Below are positions 1 through 7,126 of a stretch of 64,000 bases of DNA, in pieces (position 1 is the stretch's first letter; the number at the start of each line of letters is the position of its first letter). Position numbers and translations under genes: made by a program. The stretch covers positions 173,034 through 237,033 of the forward strand of contig QCGC01000001.1 in the NCBI GenBank assembly GCA_003278225.1, in the 5' to 3' direction. Origin of the DNA: Prochlorococcus sp. AG-363-P01 (GTDB taxonomy: Bacteria > Cyanobacteriota > Cyanobacteriia > PCC-6307 > Cyanobiaceae). Below the pieces are notes generated by a model. It worked only from the letters and a program-made list of their open reading frames with translations. It had not been told where the DNA came from and ran no database searches.

Positions 1-25
1 AAGGTCATAAAAAAATAAAAGAAAA

Positions 26-49
26 GAAACGAAAAAAGAAACGAAAAAA
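26..49. repeat. Two tandem copies of a 12-bp purine unit
   Basis: The unit GAAACGAAAAAA occurs twice head to tail, inside a longer purine-only stretch of the plus strand (about 18 to 54). It lies just downstream of the ABC ATPase gene, whose transcript would carry the matching U-rich sequence, so it may help end that transcript. There is no stem in front of it. It may equally be a simple low-complexity repeat. Confidence 0.45.
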
Positions 50-122
50 GAAATGTAAGAAGAGTAAATGTAAAAAATGGAAGGGTGGGCAATGTATATG
101 CAGAAAAAAATAAATTACAAGA

Positions 123-1187
123 TTAGTTTGTCAAAGAACAGTCTATGCCTCCAGGAAATAAAATTCCGTGTTTATTGTCTCTAAAGGTTAGATCACATTT
201 ATCACCTGGCTTAAAAGGATTATCCAATGGATGAGAAACCCTTAACTTGTGAGGGCCCAACTGAATTCTTAACAACCAATGATTTCCATGAAACTCTACA
301 CCCATAATAGTTGATTCTCCCTCTAAGTTTTTAGAAACTTGTAAGCAATGATTATCTAAAATTAACTCATGTGAAAAAGAGTATTTAATATCAGTGGGAT
401 TTATTAGAGTCCCTAAAGGCGTTAGTATGTCCCCACCTGAAATTTTTATTGGGAGACAGTTTCTCTGCAATACGAATCTGGCAACAAATGAAGTAGCGGG
501 TTTATAAACTAATTCACAAGGGCTTGCACATTGATGAAGTTGTCCCTCACACATTACAGCTACCCGATCACAAATCGCTAAAGCTTCTTCTGGATCATGA
601 GTTACTAAGATTGCACTCGCTGAACAAGTCTTAAGAACATTTGCAAGTTCACTTCTCAATTTAAGTCGTACATCTACATCTAAATTAGAAAAAGGCTCAT
701 CTAGAACAACTATTGAATTTCCAGGTGCTAAAGATCTAACAAGTGCTAACCGTTGTCTTTGCCCCCCCGAGAGTTCATGAGGATAACGACATCTCAAATC
801 TGAAAGGCCAAGTAACTCAAGCAACCACTCAACCCTACTTTTATCTTCTCCTCGTCTCAAACCAAAGCATGCGTTACACCATGCGTTTAAATGAGGAAAA
901 AGGGCATAATCTTGAAAGACCATGCCAACTCCACGCCTTTCTGGTGGCATTAAATATTTAGAAGTAGCGACTACATGATTATTTATGATGATCCTTCCTG
1001 AAAGTGGCTTTTCAAATCCAGCTATTAACCGAAGTAAAGTTGTCTTTCCACATCCAGATGGTCCTAGTAATCCAATAAGTTCACCATTCCCCATTCTTAA
1101 ATTAATTTGATCTAATGTTAATTCCTTACAGGATGAACTTCTATAGCGATAGGAAAGATCTTCAATTTTTAAACTTAGATTATCCAA
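123..1187 (-). CDS. futC: ABC transporter ATP-binding protein, iron(III) type (FutC/FbpC-like)
   Basis: ATPase subunit that would power an inner-membrane importer of the ferric iron/polyamine/sulfate class. Residues 1-235 hold the ATPase: Walker A GPSGCGKTT at 42-50, Q-loop Gln92, signature LSGGQRQ at 139-145, Walker B ending VLDEP near 161-165, and the switch in LVTHDPEEA. The last ~110 residues form a TOBE-like regulatory tail. The length of 354 aa fits FbpC/FutC. It starts 8 bp after the CRP-family gene, so the two are probably co-transcribed. No permease or binding protein lies in the window. Ferric substrate is inferred from family resemblance; thiamine, sulfate or polyamine cannot be excluded. 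Confidence 0.75.
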   Translation of the reverse strand: MDNLSLKIEDLSYRYRSSSCKELTLDQINLRMGNGELIGLLGPSGCGKTTLLRLIAGFEKPLSGRIIINNHVVATSKYLMPPERRGVGMVFQDYALFPHLNAWCNACFGLRRGEDKSRVEWLLELLGLSDLRCRYPHELSGGQRQRLALVRSLAPGNSIVVLDEPFSNLDVDVRLKLRSELANVLKTCSASAILVTHDPEEALAICDRVAVMCEGQLHQCASPCELVYKPATSFVARFVLQRNCLPIKISGGDILTPLGTLINPTDIKYSFSHELILDNHCLQVSKNLEGESTIMGVEFHGNHWLLRIQLGPHKLRVSHPLDNPFKPGDKCDLTFRDNKHGILFPGGIDCSLTN

Positions 1188-1195
1188 TATTTTAT

Positions 1196-1879
1196 TTAGT
1201 TCTTATCTATAAAGGTTTTTGAAAGAATATACTTAGTCTCTAATTCATGGGAGATAAGATAATTATTTTTACGTAGTTTAGATAGCAGCCTTGTAACTGT
1301 TGACCGTGTGCTTCCAATTAATTCAGCTATTAATGAATGAGCCATAGAAAAGGGAATAACATACCTATCTTGATCGAGTTCGCCAAAATATCGCACTAAC
1401 AAACAAAATAAGGCATATAACCTAGAATCAGCTCCTACCGGATGACGAATAATGTGTAGCTCTAGCAACCATTGCATCATACAGTCATCTAAAACATTGC
1501 AATCTTCGATATAAGAAATTTCAAGCAGGCAATCTGTCATTCCCTCTAAAAGTAGAGAAGTAACTTGAGGCATTCGAAAGCATTGGCTTTGTTTGCTTCC
1601 AACGAAGCCAAGCGTCATTTCCTCATATTTACTGCCCAATGATCCATATATACGAGCTATTCCGCTGTCAAACGACAACTTTATACAACGTAGGCTTGAG
1701 GAAGGTTCTGAAATCAATGCCGTCTGACCTTCCTTTAGCTGTAAGGTTCTAGTAAGTTCCAGGTTTCTTGTTTGAAGTGTAGGTCTTTTAATATTTTGAA
1801 CTAGCAAAACGTTTCTGTACCTCCTATATGTATAAGAGGCTTTAACACTTGGAATAAAATTACATGAAATATCTTTCAT
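1196..1879 (-). CDS. CRP/FNR-family transcriptional regulator
   Basis: A 227-aa protein with a weak N-terminal cyclic-nucleotide-binding-type beta barrel and a clear C-terminal winged helix. The recognition segment is around residues 183-205 (SMAHSLIAELIGSTRSTVTRLLSKL). The barrel lacks an obvious cAMP phosphate-binding cassette, so the ligand is unknown. It is the first gene of a minus-strand pair with the iron-type ABC ATPase, 8 bp apart. CRP-family genes beside iron-uptake genes are known in picocyanobacteria, so a role in iron-stress control is inferred. A dyad 40-68 bp upstream of the start could be its own operator. No good ribosome site is seen before the ATG at 1879, so the true start may be internal. 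Confidence 0.75.
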   Translation of the reverse strand: MKDISCNFIPSVKASYTYRRYRNVLLVQNIKRPTLQTRNLELTRTLQLKEGQTALISEPSSSLRCIKLSFDSGIARIYGSLGSKYEEMTLGFVGSKQSQCFRMPQVTSLLLEGMTDCLLEISYIEDCNVLDDCMMQWLLELHIIRHPVGADSRLYALFCLLVRYFGELDQDRYVIPFSMAHSLIAELIGSTRSTVTRLLSKLRKNNYLISHELETKYILSKTFIDKN

Positions 1880-1918
1880 CTGTAATCAGTTGGAGGGGAA
1901 GGGGTTCGGGAGAAAAAA

Positions 1919-1947
1919 AAATCTCAAAGTGCACTAAACCGAGATTT
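1919..1947. promoter_or_regulatory. Dyad upstream of the CRP-family gene
   Basis: AAATCTC (1919-1925) and GAGATTT (1941-1947) are perfect inverted arms around a 15-bp centre. The centre itself holds the 8-bp palindrome AGTGCACT (1928-1935). The site lies 40-68 bp upstream of the regulator's start codon, where a promoter or operator is expected. It does not match the classic CRP box TGTGA-N6-TCACA. An operator function is inferred. Confidence 0.35.
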
Positions 1948-2019
1948 AAGTATCAAATGTTATAGCTATTTATGTATATTATCTTAGCCGTAGGAGCAAT
2001 TTGGCATGTAGTTCTGTGC

Positions 2020-2069
2020 TCTATCTCACACTCTTATGTGATGGATGATACACAAGAGTGTGAGATAGA
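2020..2069 (+). ncRNA. Perfect 16-bp hairpin with T-rich tail, upstream of nth
   Basis: The arms TCTATCTCACACTCTT (2020-2035) and AAGAGTGTGAGATAGA (2054-2069) pair without mismatch around an 18-nt loop. Inside the loop GTG (2038-2040) can also pair with CAC (2051-2053). TTTTATTG follows directly, so on the plus strand it resembles an intrinsic terminator. No gene on that strand lies upstream in the window. It could end a short RNA starting near 1950, act as an attenuator for nth, or be a protein-binding dyad. Confidence 0.4.
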
Positions 2070-2101
2070 TTTTATTGTAAATGAAAATAATAGATTGTGT
2101 T

Positions 2102-2767
2102 ATGACAAAAAGAGTCGGAATCGAAGAAAGAATAAAAATAATTATTCAAGAATTAGAAAGACTCTATCCAGATCCTCCTATACCATTAGATCATATAAAT
2201 AATTTTACTTTACTGGTTGCTGTAGTCCTAAGTGCACAATCTACAGACAAGAAAGTAAATGAAGTGACAAAAGCTTTATTCAAAAAAGCCTCAGATCCTC
2301 TAGCTATGTACAATTTAGATGAAAAGAATATTCATTACTTCATAAAACAACTTGGAATTTCAAAGCAGAAAGCCAAATATATTCATCAATTATCTGAGAA
2401 GATTCACAAGCAATACAAAAATGAAGTGCCAAGTAATTTTAAAGATTTAGAGTCCCTCCCAGGGGTAGGTCACAAAACTGCAAGTGTTGTAATGGCACAA
2501 GCATTTGGAACACCCACATTTCCAGTTGATACACATATTCATAGGCTGGCTCAAAGGTGGGTTCTAACTAGTGGTATAAATGTTGTGCAAACTGAAGCTG
2601 ATCTAAAAAGACTATTCCCAAAAACTAAATGGAACAAGATTCATATACAAATGATCTTGTATGGACGAGAATATTGCACTGCTAGAGGGTGTGACGGTAG
2701 ACAATGCCTCTTATGCAAAAGGCTCTTTCCAAATAGAAGCAAACCTGTGATATATAAAAAAGCTTGA
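2102..2767 (+). CDS. nth: Endonuclease III (DNA glycosylase/AP lyase)
   Basis: Base-excision repair enzyme that removes oxidised pyrimidines and nicks the abasic site. The helix-hairpin-helix LPGVGHKTASVV carries the catalytic lysine, and the catalytic aspartate lies in PVDTHIHR 18 residues later. A C-terminal cysteine cluster should hold a [4Fe-4S] centre, but its spacing is C-x4-C-x4-C-x2-C rather than the C-x6-C-x2-C-x5-C of the E. coli enzyme. The reading frame extends to an ATG at 2081; the ATG at 2102 is preferred because it gives the usual N-terminus before the RIKIIIQELERLYP helix. A strong hairpin lies just upstream. Confidence 0.9.
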   Translation: MTKRVGIEERIKIIIQELERLYPDPPIPLDHINNFTLLVAVVLSAQSTDKKVNEVTKALFKKASDPLAMYNLDEKNIHYFIKQLGISKQKAKYIHQLSEKIHKQYKNEVPSNFKDLESLPGVGHKTASVVMAQAFGTPTFPVDTHIHRLAQRWVLTSGINVVQTEADLKRLFPKTKWNKIHIQMILYGREYCTARGCDGRQCLLCKRLFPNRSKPVIYKKA

Positions 2768-2863
2768 TATTCCTTGATTCAAAGTTGTTTGTATTAAAGC
2801 TGAGCTAAGTAAAGATGAGTATTAATTACGAGAGTCAAAGGTTCAATATATGTTATCAAGAAA

Positions 2864-3115
2864 TTGTTTACAGTTAAATTTGTGATCATCATTCGCACAG
2901 CAACATCTAAATGGGTAAATGGAGAAGAAGCTAGTCATAAACTTGGTTTTAGTGAAAACAGCCTAAATTGCTGGCGAAATTGTGGGTATTTAAAATCTGG
3001 AAAACATTGGCGTGAAGATAACCATTGCGACGACAAAAAGATTCTTTACAATATTGATCAATGCACAAAAGAAATGAATGAATGGTGGGGAAGAGACGCC
3101 ATCAGTGGTCCATAA
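2864..3115 (+). CDS. Small protein with possible helix-turn-helix, unknown function
   Basis: An 83-aa frame starting at TTG; a GTG at 2882 is an alternative, and no ATG is available in frame. From Trp17 the sequence WVNGEEASHKLGFSENSL resembles the DNA-binding helices of MerR- or excisionase-type small proteins. It is followed by a basic, tryptophan-rich part and the acidic end MNEWWGRD. Four cysteines (two in NCWRNC, then HCDD and QCTK) could bind metal. It stands alone between nth and an NAD-binding protein gene on the same strand. I do not recognise a named family; DNA binding is inferred only from the helix pattern. Confidence 0.55.
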   Translation: MFTVKFVIIIRTATSKWVNGEEASHKLGFSENSLNCWRNCGYLKSGKHWREDNHCDDKKILYNIDQCTKEMNEWWGRDAISGP

Positions 3116-3200
3116 GTTCATTAATTACAGTTATCAAAGTAATCAACATTCCTAAATAATCTTAGCTAGAAACCCATATAGGAAGATTCAACCTAACCAC

Positions 3201-3881
3201 ATGAAAATTGCCATTAGCGGGGCATCGGGTAAAACAGGATATCGAATAGCTGAAGAAGCACTAAAAGTCGGACTAGATATCCGATTACTAGTACGCACGA
3301 ATTCTCAAATTCCTGATAACTTAAGCAACTTAGAGAAAGCTATAATTTCTCTAACGGATAAGACTTCACTGGACAAAGGGATTGAAGGATGTGATGCACT
3401 TATAATTGCTACAGGGGCTAAGCCCTCAATTGATCTAACAGGACCAGCCAGAGTTGATGCCTTTGGCGTTCAAAACCAAGTTGAAAGTGCAAAGAGAGTA
3501 GGTGCCAAACGTTTGATTTTGGTAAGTTCGTTATGTGCAGGAAGGTGGTTTCATCCATTAAACCTTTTTGGCCTAATTCTTGTCTGGAAAAGGATTGGTG
3601 AAAAGCATCTGGAGACCAGCAATCTAGATTGGACTGTCATTAGACCAGGTGGACTTAATGAAAGGGAAGATGATCTAGCAAATGAAGCTGTTCTTTTTAC
3701 AGGTCCAGATATTCAAGAAGAAGCTTATATACCACGAAGACTTTTAGCTAAGTGTTGCATTGAAGCACTAAATACACCAAGTTCAATTGGAAAGATTCTA
3801 GAAATAACAAGTAACACAGAAAACAGCACGCTAACAATGAAAGAAGCTATAAAAAGACTTACAGTAAAAGAAGCAAATTAG
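3201..3881 (+). CDS. NAD(P)-binding Rossmann protein, TIC62/NmrA-like
   Basis: A 226-aa atypical short-chain dehydrogenase. The dinucleotide-binding turn GASGKTG is at residues 7-13, directly after the first beta strand. A conserved strand LILVSSLCAG and the segment LDWTVIRPGGLNE are typical of NmrA- and TIC62-like cyanobacterial and plastid proteins. The usual Tyr-x3-Lys catalytic pair is not evident, which suggests redox sensing or a reductase of a large substrate rather than a classic sugar epimerase. It is followed 18 bp later by a 62-aa gene. The substrate is unknown. Confidence 0.75.
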   Translation: MKIAISGASGKTGYRIAEEALKVGLDIRLLVRTNSQIPDNLSNLEKAIISLTDKTSLDKGIEGCDALIIATGAKPSIDLTGPARVDAFGVQNQVESAKRVGAKRLILVSSLCAGRWFHPLNLFGLILVWKRIGEKHLETSNLDWTVIRPGGLNEREDDLANEAVLFTGPDIQEEAYIPRRLLAKCCIEALNTPSSIGKILEITSNTENSTLTMKEAIKRLTVKEAN

Positions 3882-3899
3882 TAGGAGTTAGTAAGACTA

Positions 3900-4088
3900 A
3901 TGGACACCAATGCCAAAATTGATGCTTTGCAGCTAATGCTTACCGATTTACGTACTCGTAATGAACCTATAAGGCACAAGGCCGCTTTTAGAGGATGTCA
4001 ACCTGAATTCCAAAAACTTGTAACCAAACTAATAGAACAATTGGAATCAGATCTTCTCATAGAAAAGAGACGTTTACGTGAAAAATAA
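3900..4088 (+). CDS. 62-aa helical protein, unknown function
   Basis: A short, mostly helical, charged protein (Asp/Glu and Arg/Lys rich) with a single cysteine in the central FRGCQPEFQKL segment. It starts at ATG 18 bp after the NAD-binding protein gene, with an AGGAG about 13 nt upstream, so it is probably the second gene of that operon. It has no membrane segment or signal peptide. I know of no function. The clean start and operon position suggest a real gene rather than a chance frame. Confidence 0.55.
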   Translation: MDTNAKIDALQLMLTDLRTRNEPIRHKAAFRGCQPEFQKLVTKLIEQLESDLLIEKRRLREK

Positions 4089-4157
4089 ATATATTTCCAT
4101 TCCTATCAGTTAAGAGTTTTTAGATATCTTAAATAAATGAATGGGGCCTTCTTAAAG

Positions 4158-5048
4158 TTAGCCAAGTTCTAAGCAGGCCAAACCGTAAACATCATTCATA
4201 CTTATAGGTGGTTGATTGCCGCGATACATACGAATAGTTTGAGATATATTTGAGAAGCCTAGCTTTTGTAAAAGTTTATTTGCTAAAGGGTTAAGTCCTG
4301 GGCTGTCAATCAAAACAACACCATTATGCCTTTTCAATAAAAGTTGAATCAATGATTCAGCTAATTGAGGGGTATCAGCAAGAAGTGGCCCTATCCTCCA
4401 ACCTTCTCCATGAGGTAAAAGGCAAGGTCGAATTCGTCCAAAACCATGACATGATCCCTGCGAATCAACTAGAGCCAAAACAGTTCCAGCTGGATGATTT
4501 AACCAATCAGATAAAAAGTGTGGTCTAGGACTTGGCTCTCTTTTTGCATCATATGACTGCACAGCTATTGCTGGTATCTGATTGTCTTGAAGAACCATTA
4601 GCGAAGAAATCTCAATGTCAGATGATTCAAAATTATTATCTATTGGTCGATCCCCTTCCCACTGCCATCGAGTAGTTAAAGAAGATTTCTTAAATCCCCA
4701 AGTTGAGTAATCATCAACTCGATCGAGAGCTGCTTCTAGTCCGATACAAGGAAGATTAGATAAATGCTCAAAGGCATGGTTCCAAAGCTTGATCCCATAG
4801 CCTTTCCCCCTTTGAATCTTCTCGACAATAAATAAACCAACAAAACCATACAATGAATTGTATCTGACACCAGCAATACACCCTATGGGTTTATCTCCAA
4901 TAGTTCCTACCCAAAGCCCCTGTCTGTCTGTGTGTTGATAAATACCTACATCTCCAGCACCCGGAGCAAACCCTTCAATCCTTGACCAATTAGTGACAAG
5001 AGGTATATCTCTTTTTTCCAAAGGCCTAATAATCAACGGGGGGTCCAA
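4158..5048 (-). CDS. GNAT-family N-acetyltransferase with second C-terminal domain
   Basis: A 296-aa two-part protein. The N-terminal half is a GNAT acyltransferase domain with the acetyl-CoA loop QRGKGYG at residues 79-85 and the late GF of the fold in STWGFKKS. The C-terminal half (about 150-290) resembles the Acetyltransf_18 module often fused to it, ending in a second LGF motif (LLQKLGFSNISQTIRMYRG). The substrate is not predictable. The gene is convergent with the 62-aa gene and faces no partner, so it is probably transcribed alone. Confidence 0.75.
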   Translation of the reverse strand: MDPPLIIRPLEKRDIPLVTNWSRIEGFAPGAGDVGIYQHTDRQGLWVGTIGDKPIGCIAGVRYNSLYGFVGLFIVEKIQRGKGYGIKLWNHAFEHLSNLPCIGLEAALDRVDDYSTWGFKKSSLTTRWQWEGDRPIDNNFESSDIEISSLMVLQDNQIPAIAVQSYDAKREPSPRPHFLSDWLNHPAGTVLALVDSQGSCHGFGRIRPCLLPHGEGWRIGPLLADTPQLAESLIQLLLKRHNGVVLIDSPGLNPLANKLLQKLGFSNISQTIRMYRGNQPPISMNDVYGLACLELG

Positions 5049-5269
5049 TCGAAAGTAGTGATTTGTATAAGCTTAAATCAAGCAGATATAAAACAACTTA
5101 AATGTAGTATTTAATTTTCAAAATATCTTGAAAAGCGAATTTAATTGTTATTAATACAAAGTAGGGTTACATATTATTGGTAAAATTGTTTACTAATGCT
5201 AGGAAGCATTCACGAAATGATAGAGAAATTAAATTATACCCTTCTTTATCAAAAGTTGATATCATTTTC

Positions 5270-5524
5270 TCAGTTATTAGTTTTCTCTTGGTGTTCATAA
5301 TCATTCAGCTGATTTATATATGTGAGTGGAGCAACATATAGAAATAAAAACCACCATAAAACAACGAAAATTGAAAGGATTAAATTTAGAATAATTATTT
5401 TTATTAATACAAAACCGAGTATAGTTATCAATATTCCTGTGAATATAACACTCCAAGGCTGACACCAAAGAGGTTTTTGATCCCAGAATTGATTAGCAAA
5501 TATATTGATTTTGTGTTTGCTCAT
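5270..5524 (-). CDS. Small two-helix membrane protein, DUF6737-like
   Basis: An 84-aa protein with the aromatic N-terminal segment FWDQKPLWCQPWSVIFTG followed by two hydrophobic membrane helices (roughly residues 24-46 and 47-70). The pattern fits a cyanobacterial small membrane family of unknown function (DUF6737, from memory). The ATG overlaps the stop of the upstream PPC-glutaredoxin gene by 4 bp, so translation is probably coupled. A role linked to that fusion protein is only an inference. Confidence 0.65.
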   Translation of the reverse strand: MSKHKINIFANQFWDQKPLWCQPWSVIFTGILITILGFVLIKIIILNLILSIFVVLWWFLFLYVAPLTYINQLNDYEHQEKTNN

Positions 5525-6138
5525 CTTAATTCTTCCAATTTACCAGATGCATCTAAGTCCCTCAAAGATTCAAAGCCACCTATAAATTTCCCATCCACAA
5601 AAATTTGTGGGAAGGTGGTTACCCCACTCCTTTTCCTTGATAATAAGAAATCATCGTCATTATCTACTATTTTTACCTTGTGAGGAATATCAAGAGCAGT
5701 GAGTCGACGCAAGGTTCTAGACGACCAAGGACATCCTGGCATAACTGCTACTTCTAATCGTGGAATTACATTGTTTTCGGTATTTCCAGTGCTGTCAGCC
5801 TTAGGCTCATTGTAATCAAGTAAACCCAGAAGAAGATCTGCCCCTTTAAGCACATATGTCCCAAGTTCAAGATGACCACCCCATACTTGACATTCACCGT
5901 CAGAGAGACTCAAATGCAAGTGAACGCTCTCTGGAGAAAAAGTTCCATTAAGAGTGATAATTTCAAGATTGCCCTCCATGACAGTGGGGTTAGGTCGACC
6001 AGGACATTGGAAACAAGCTCTAGAAAGATTACCCACCACCCCAAGGACAAACCCAGTATGACCTTCTAGTTTTGCAGAATTCTCAATACTTAATCGCAAG
6101 TCACTTCCTGGAGCAAGTTTTAAAGGAAAAGATTGCAT
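5521..6138 (-). CDS. PPC/DUF296 domain fused to a monothiol glutaredoxin
   Basis: A 205-aa fusion. Residues 1-107 form a PPC (DUF296) domain with HLH at 73-75 and GGH at 87-89, the histidines that line the metal-binding site of this trimeric fold. After a polar linker (108-125), residues 126-205 are a glutaredoxin with active site CPWS at 136-139, the cis-proline segment TTFPQIF at 174-180 and the glycine pair at 187-188. Ser139 replaces the second cysteine, so it is monothiol-like and could act in iron-sulfur transfer or deglutathionylation. It is upstream of, and overlaps, the DUF6737-like gene. The joint function is unknown. Confidence 0.8.
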   Translation of the reverse strand: MQSFPLKLAPGSDLRLSIENSAKLEGHTGFVLGVVGNLSRACFQCPGRPNPTVMEGNLEIITLNGTFSPESVHLHLSLSDGECQVWGGHLELGTYVLKGADLLLGLLDYNEPKADSTGNTENNVIPRLEVAVMPGCPWSSRTLRRLTALDIPHKVKIVDNDDDFLLSRKRSGVTTFPQIFVDGKFIGGFESLRDLDASGKLEELR

Positions 6139-6284
6139 ACAAAGATTTCCTGGGTTTAGAATTTATAAAAATATTTTATCAATCAAAGACAGAAGTAAAG
6201 CATTATAAAAAAAACTGATTGTACTCATTGTTTCTGCTAATCCAAAATCCGTGTTATCTTTTTTGACCCTAAAAGAATATTAAA

Positions 6285-6830
6285 ATGTATCTAAAAAGCC
6301 TCAAAGGATGCAAGCTTAAGATTGGTAGATACCCTCAATTTGATTACAACGCAGAGGGAGGAGGGGGTAAAGGTATTTTTGCATCAAGTAAAAAGCAAAC
6401 AAAAAGGCATATTTTCTTTGACCCAAAAGACTTCAATATTCCATCGATAAATTGGATGACTACAAAGATATTAGGATTTCCGTTACCTCCTGGCATAGTT
6501 ATAGACATTAAAACAGAAAGATTAGAAGGCTATATAGATTATAAAGAAATGGATATCTCTCTTGAATTTGAAGCGAAATTTAAATTCTCAATAGGTTCTA
6601 TCATCTATGCACCTGACCTTATTGTTAAGACATTGCTTAAGAATAAAGCATTGAATGCTATAAATAATATTCAACCTTCTAAATCTATTGATGATCATAG
6701 AGTAATAGTCTTGAAAGGTATTGCAAATGTACCTCCTACGGGTAATCGTTTATTTGATAATTTTTTATCTTTACCAAATAAGGCTGAGGCAATTCTTAAT
6801 TGTACAATAAATGGACTTACAGATTACTAA
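6285..6830 (+). CDS. Conserved hypothetical protein, 181 aa
   Basis: A soluble-looking protein starting MYLKSLKGCKLKIGRYP, with a glycine-rich loop (GGGGKGIF) near residue 26 and the motif SINWMTTKILGFPLPPG around residues 54-70. I recall similar proteins in other cyanobacteria but know of no function. There is no signal peptide or clear membrane helix. It stands alone with more than 140 bp of free DNA on its 5' side, so it likely has its own promoter. Confidence 0.65.
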   Translation: MYLKSLKGCKLKIGRYPQFDYNAEGGGGKGIFASSKKQTKRHIFFDPKDFNIPSINWMTTKILGFPLPPGIVIDIKTERLEGYIDYKEMDISLEFEAKFKFSIGSIIYAPDLIVKTLLKNKALNAINNIQPSKSIDDHRVIVLKGIANVPPTGNRLFDNFLSLPNKAEAILNCTINGLTDY

Positions 6831-6886
6831 GTAAATCTAGATATATATTTTATTAGTTATAGTTAATAAGGAGATTAATTGAATTA

Positions 6887-6967
6887 TTAGCTTTGTTCGA
6901 TTTTGCGTGCAATGTATGCCATTAGGATAAGGGATCCGACCAAAACAAGAAGAAGAAAAGTCGTCAT
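6887..6967 (-). CDS. 26-aa single-membrane-helix peptide (candidate)
   Basis: A short ATG-to-TAA frame that encodes a threonine pair, a run of hydrophobic residues (FLLLVLVGSLILMAYIA) and the charged end RKIEQS. This is the shape of the tiny subunits of photosystems, cytochrome b6f and NDH-1 in cyanobacteria, but it matches none that I can name. The orientation would place the positive end on the cytoplasmic side. It fills an otherwise empty gap of about 300 bp (6831-7126), and a TATAAT-like box lies only a few bases upstream. No good ribosome site is seen. Chance is a real alternative. Confidence 0.4.
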   Translation of the reverse strand: MTTFLLLVLVGSLILMAYIARKIEQS

Positions 6968-7126
6968 AATGAAATTATAAAAAATATTAATTATATTCGC
7001 ACTAGTCAAACAAAAATGCAATAAGATAAAAATATATTACTTTGAAATCAAATCATCGCTAACGTCACACTAGGAGAAACAAATTACCTAGGAACAAACA
7101 AAAGGTTATCGAACTATGCAAACGCA

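Noticed and set aside
743..961. 72-aa plus-strand frame inside the iron-type ATPase gene
   Set aside because: It is antisense to the well-conserved ATPase core and has no family features.
1972..2202. 76-aa plus-strand frame overlapping the start of nth
   Set aside because: It runs through the hairpin and into nth in a different register, and its end is a low-complexity Arg/Lys/Ser run. It reads as a shadow.
4110..4132. Stem TTAAGA/TCTTAA as terminator of the 62-aa gene
   Set aside because: Six weak pairs with an 11-nt loop and no T-run; not convincing.
5195..5210. Hairpin AATGCT-AGGA-AGCATT downstream of the GNAT/upstream region
   Set aside because: A 6-bp AT-rich stem with no T-run on either strand; chance is likely.
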